This document shows positions 61,328 to 64,000 of a stretch of 64,000 nt of DNA, piece by piece (the first letter of the stretch is position 1; every line of letters begins with the position of its first letter). Source of the DNA: Dipetalonema caudispina (lineage: Eukaryota; Nematoda; Chromadorea; Rhabditida; Onchocercidae). The notes beneath the pieces were generated by a model that saw only the letters and a program-made list of their open reading frames with translations, was not told the DNA's origin and did no database searches. The position numbers were made by a program, and so were the translations under genes. The stretch is from assembly GCA_013365325.1 (NCBI GenBank), contig JABVXV010000006.1, positions 558,001 through 622,000 on the forward strand. Direction: 5' to 3'.

Positions 61328-64000
61328 ATGGAAAAGTTGAAATGCTGTGTGCAAACATATGCATGGGGTAAAAAAGGTATGACAAGTGAGGTAGCTCAAG
61401 TGTATGCTACCGGCAATCCCGATGCAAGTATTGATGATAGAACTTCATATGCTGAGGTATGATTTACTATAAATTGTTATTTCTGTATTTCTATTTAATT
61501 CAAATTCACAACATTCCAATACATATTTAGATGAGTACAATAAGATAAAATATAAATTGTATAATTAAAGCTATGGATGGGTACACATCCAGATGGACCA
61601 TGTCAGATTGGACGATCTCAGATGAAACTTTCCCAGTATATTGCTGAATATGAAGGTCCCACTCATCGGAAAGTTTCAACTGAAAGGCATCTTCCATTCA
61701 TTATGAAACTAATGAGCATACAGCACAATTTATCTATACAGGTTCATCCTACAAAGGTTCGTTTCTTTGTTGTCCTTCGGGATATTTGATGAAATTCAAG
61801 ATAAATTGAAGGAAATAATTAGTTGAATTGAACTGAAAACAAGTTATAGTAATGAAATAAAAATTAGAGAAAGAGAAGTTAGTAAGAGACATTTGTTCGT
61901 TTCAACATTATTCGAGTAAAAATCACAATTTTCTTTGGAAAACTTTGGAATAGCGGAGAATTAAACCTAATTTCGTGTTTCATATTCTTCGGATTAATTT
62001 AAAATTGGAGCTGTCGTAAATGAAATTGTTGTAGGAGCAAGCAGCACGGCTACATGACCGTGATCCAATTCATTACCCCGATAGGAATCATAAACCAGAG
62101 CTTGCTTATGCACTTACTCGATTCGAGCTATTGTGCGGGTTTCGACCTGCTAATCAAATTTGTGCAAATTTCGAAGGTTCTCCGATCATTAGGAAATTTT
62201 AATCCTTTTTTTAAGTTTTAAATTTCTAGTTGAAAAGTTTTTTCGTGAATCTATATGAATAGTTTAAAATCTACTTTTTATTCTCGAATGCTTTACATTT
62301 GCGTTTACTGATCGCTTAGTAGATCAGTTGCTTGTTGGTTTAGGTATTTGTTATTCATTTATCTATTACTTATGAAATTAAAAATATTTGAAGATTTATA
62401 ACTTCGCTTTGTAGCTTTCCCAGAACTGAAACATTTGATGGGTGAGGACACATCGCAAGCATTTCAAATACTGGCACGAGCTGGAATTGATGAGGAATGT
62501 GAAACTATGAAATCTGCCCTGGCTGTATGTTTCAAAAAACTTATGAAACATGCTAAAGAGACCGCCAATGAAGTGGAATCATTACTCAACTCTGTCCTTG
62601 CGAAGCTCATTCGTGGAAGTTTGTTCTTTCTGAATTTGAAAATATCATCTCACCAAATAAATATTCCTTTTTATGAACTTAAAACAGTTTTTTGAAGTCC
62701 ACTGAGGAAGAATAGAGTGGGATTTTTGGAAACTACCATTGATAATTTTATATTGAACTAAAAACCTAAACTTGAAGATGGCTTTCTCATCTAGTGCATA
62801 AATTGTCGTTCTATTGAAAATATAAATTTTTATTTTCTAGCTTCTTTCATGCTGATAATTCTTGGTTTCTAGCCATAATTTGAAAAGAAATTGGTCACTA
62901 ATAGCTATCGGATATCTATAATCGGAATTAAGTACAGATGTTTTTAAAAATTTCAAGTACAATTTAAAATAAACTAAAAAATTTCAATCATTTTTTAAAA
63001 AGTTTGTCTGTTCCTAAGCGGTTTTGAAAAATATAGAAAGTTTGAAATATAAAATTGCAGTACGTGGATCCCTTAGCGAAGAGACGGCAGAAGTAATTCA
63101 GAAAATGTCTCGAGATTTCCCGGCTGACATTGGTTGTTTTATGCCGTTGCTTCTGAATCATATTATTTTATTTCCTGGAGAATGTTGCTATTATGGCGCT
63201 CAAGAACTCCATGCTTATCTTTCCGGAGGTGTGTTTATATCTTACCGATAATTCCTATTTCCATATAGATTTTACTGATTGAATGAATATGATTATTTGT
63301 TCTTCAGAATGTATAGAATGTGTTAGCTGTTCAAACAACACAATTCGAGCAGCATGCACATCAAAATTCATCGATATCGATACCTTATGCGAAGTTCTTA
63401 ACTACCGAATGACCGATTCATCGCATTATATTATATCTCCAACTGTTTTAAAAAATTTCCCATATATCCGTGTATATGATCCTGATTGCGAGGACTTTAC
63501 ACTTCATGAAATCAAAGTGAATTTACCGTCCTTTTTATTTCAATTCTTCTTTCCGTTTGTTATTATATAAGTAAACGATAATTTCGGGGAAAAATCTATG
63601 GCAATGAACGAAAAATGTTCTTACGGCATAAAAAGATTTTTTGAGAATGAATTAGAAAGAGTAGAATCTGCCATCCTTTAAATATCCTTAAAATAATTAG
63701 CGAAATCAATAGAAAATTAAGGCGGGATGGTTGAAATTAAGGACGAAATAGCCAATTTTAATTAGACTAAAATGCAAATCATTTTAACCTTCTTTAATTA
63801 GAAGCTCTAGAGCTTTTTGACCATTTGTCATATTTCACGTAGTTTATCTGCATTTTATTTTGGCTTGTGTATAAAATTAACTAGTCCATACTTAAATTGA
63901 ACAATCTCTACTATAGCAAATCTTTTCATACTATTTCAGGTGCCATCATCATCATCACCACCATCAACAACAACAAAAGTATTCATTCCGAACTTAAAAT
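61328..64000 (+). CDS. mpi: mannose-6-phosphate isomerase, type I (partial, runs off the window)
   Basis: This cytosolic, zinc-dependent enzyme interconverts fructose-6-phosphate and mannose-6-phosphate, feeding GDP-mannose for N-glycans and GPI anchors. Exons: 61328-61456, 61571-61756, 62035-62176, 62415-62618, 63061-63228, 63308-63516, 63940-64000 (continues). About 345 residues of an expected 400-430 are present. The start MEKLKCCVQTYAWGKKG matches the family N-terminus. LWMGTHPDGP, LPFIMKLMSI and LSIQVHPTK follow, with the Gln and His zinc ligands in QVH. Next are NHKPELAYAL (Glu ligand) and FELLCGFRP, then GAQELHAYLSG (His ligand), and ECIECVSCSNNTIRAACT and KFIDIDTLCEVLNY near the catalytic end. 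All visible key residues are present. The last exon starts VPSSSSPPSTTT, an expected variable loop. Confidence 0.96.

Overview
The window looks like nuclear DNA of a parasitic nematode, most likely a filarial or other spirurid worm. It is AT-rich, and its genes are split by many small introns with GT-AG ends. An intron carries a 108-bp nuclear copy of mitochondrial cox1 whose translation resembles filarial cox1. The species cannot be fixed from the sequence alone. I rebuilt all gene models by hand from conserved protein sequence, splice sites and phase. Every chain closes in frame.

Layout, left to right: (1) 1-7194, + strand: 3' part of beta-spectrin (UNC-70 type), about eight spectrin repeats and a C-terminal PH domain. 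(2) 7195-20999: 13.8 kb without a recognisable gene, with long poly-A runs and a 93-nt fold-back near its right end. (3) 21000-28689 (alternative end at 29575), + strand: a RhoGAP of about 1,180 residues, probably the ARHGAP11A/RGA-3/4 type, with two alternative C-termini and the cox1 fragment in an intron. (4) 30556-32357, - strand: small unrecognised membrane protein. (5) 32867-40977, - strand: the ribosome-biogenesis GTPase BMS1, 24 exons. One intron holds a 93-nt near-perfect palindrome. (6) 42646-48383, - strand: unrecognised ankyrin-repeat protein. (7) 49586-52742, + strand: a RING1-type Polycomb E3 ubiquitin ligase, head-to-head with the ankyrin gene. (8) about 53844-56396, + strand: unrecognised 356-residue protein. 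(9) 57189-58842, + strand: the centriole protein HYLS-1. (10) 61328-64000, + strand: mannose-6-phosphate isomerase, cut off by the window end.

The genes belong to unrelated pathways: membrane skeleton, Rho control, 40S ribosome assembly, chromatin, cilia and mannose metabolism. The two arrangements that may matter are the shared 1.2-kb promoter of the ankyrin and RING1 genes, and the 0.5-kb head-to-tail spacing of BMS1 and the membrane protein, which would fit a nematode operon. The most unusual structures are the BMS1 intronic palindrome, the cox1 insertion, the upstream ORF of RING1 that ends on its start codon, and three coding genes I could not place in a family.
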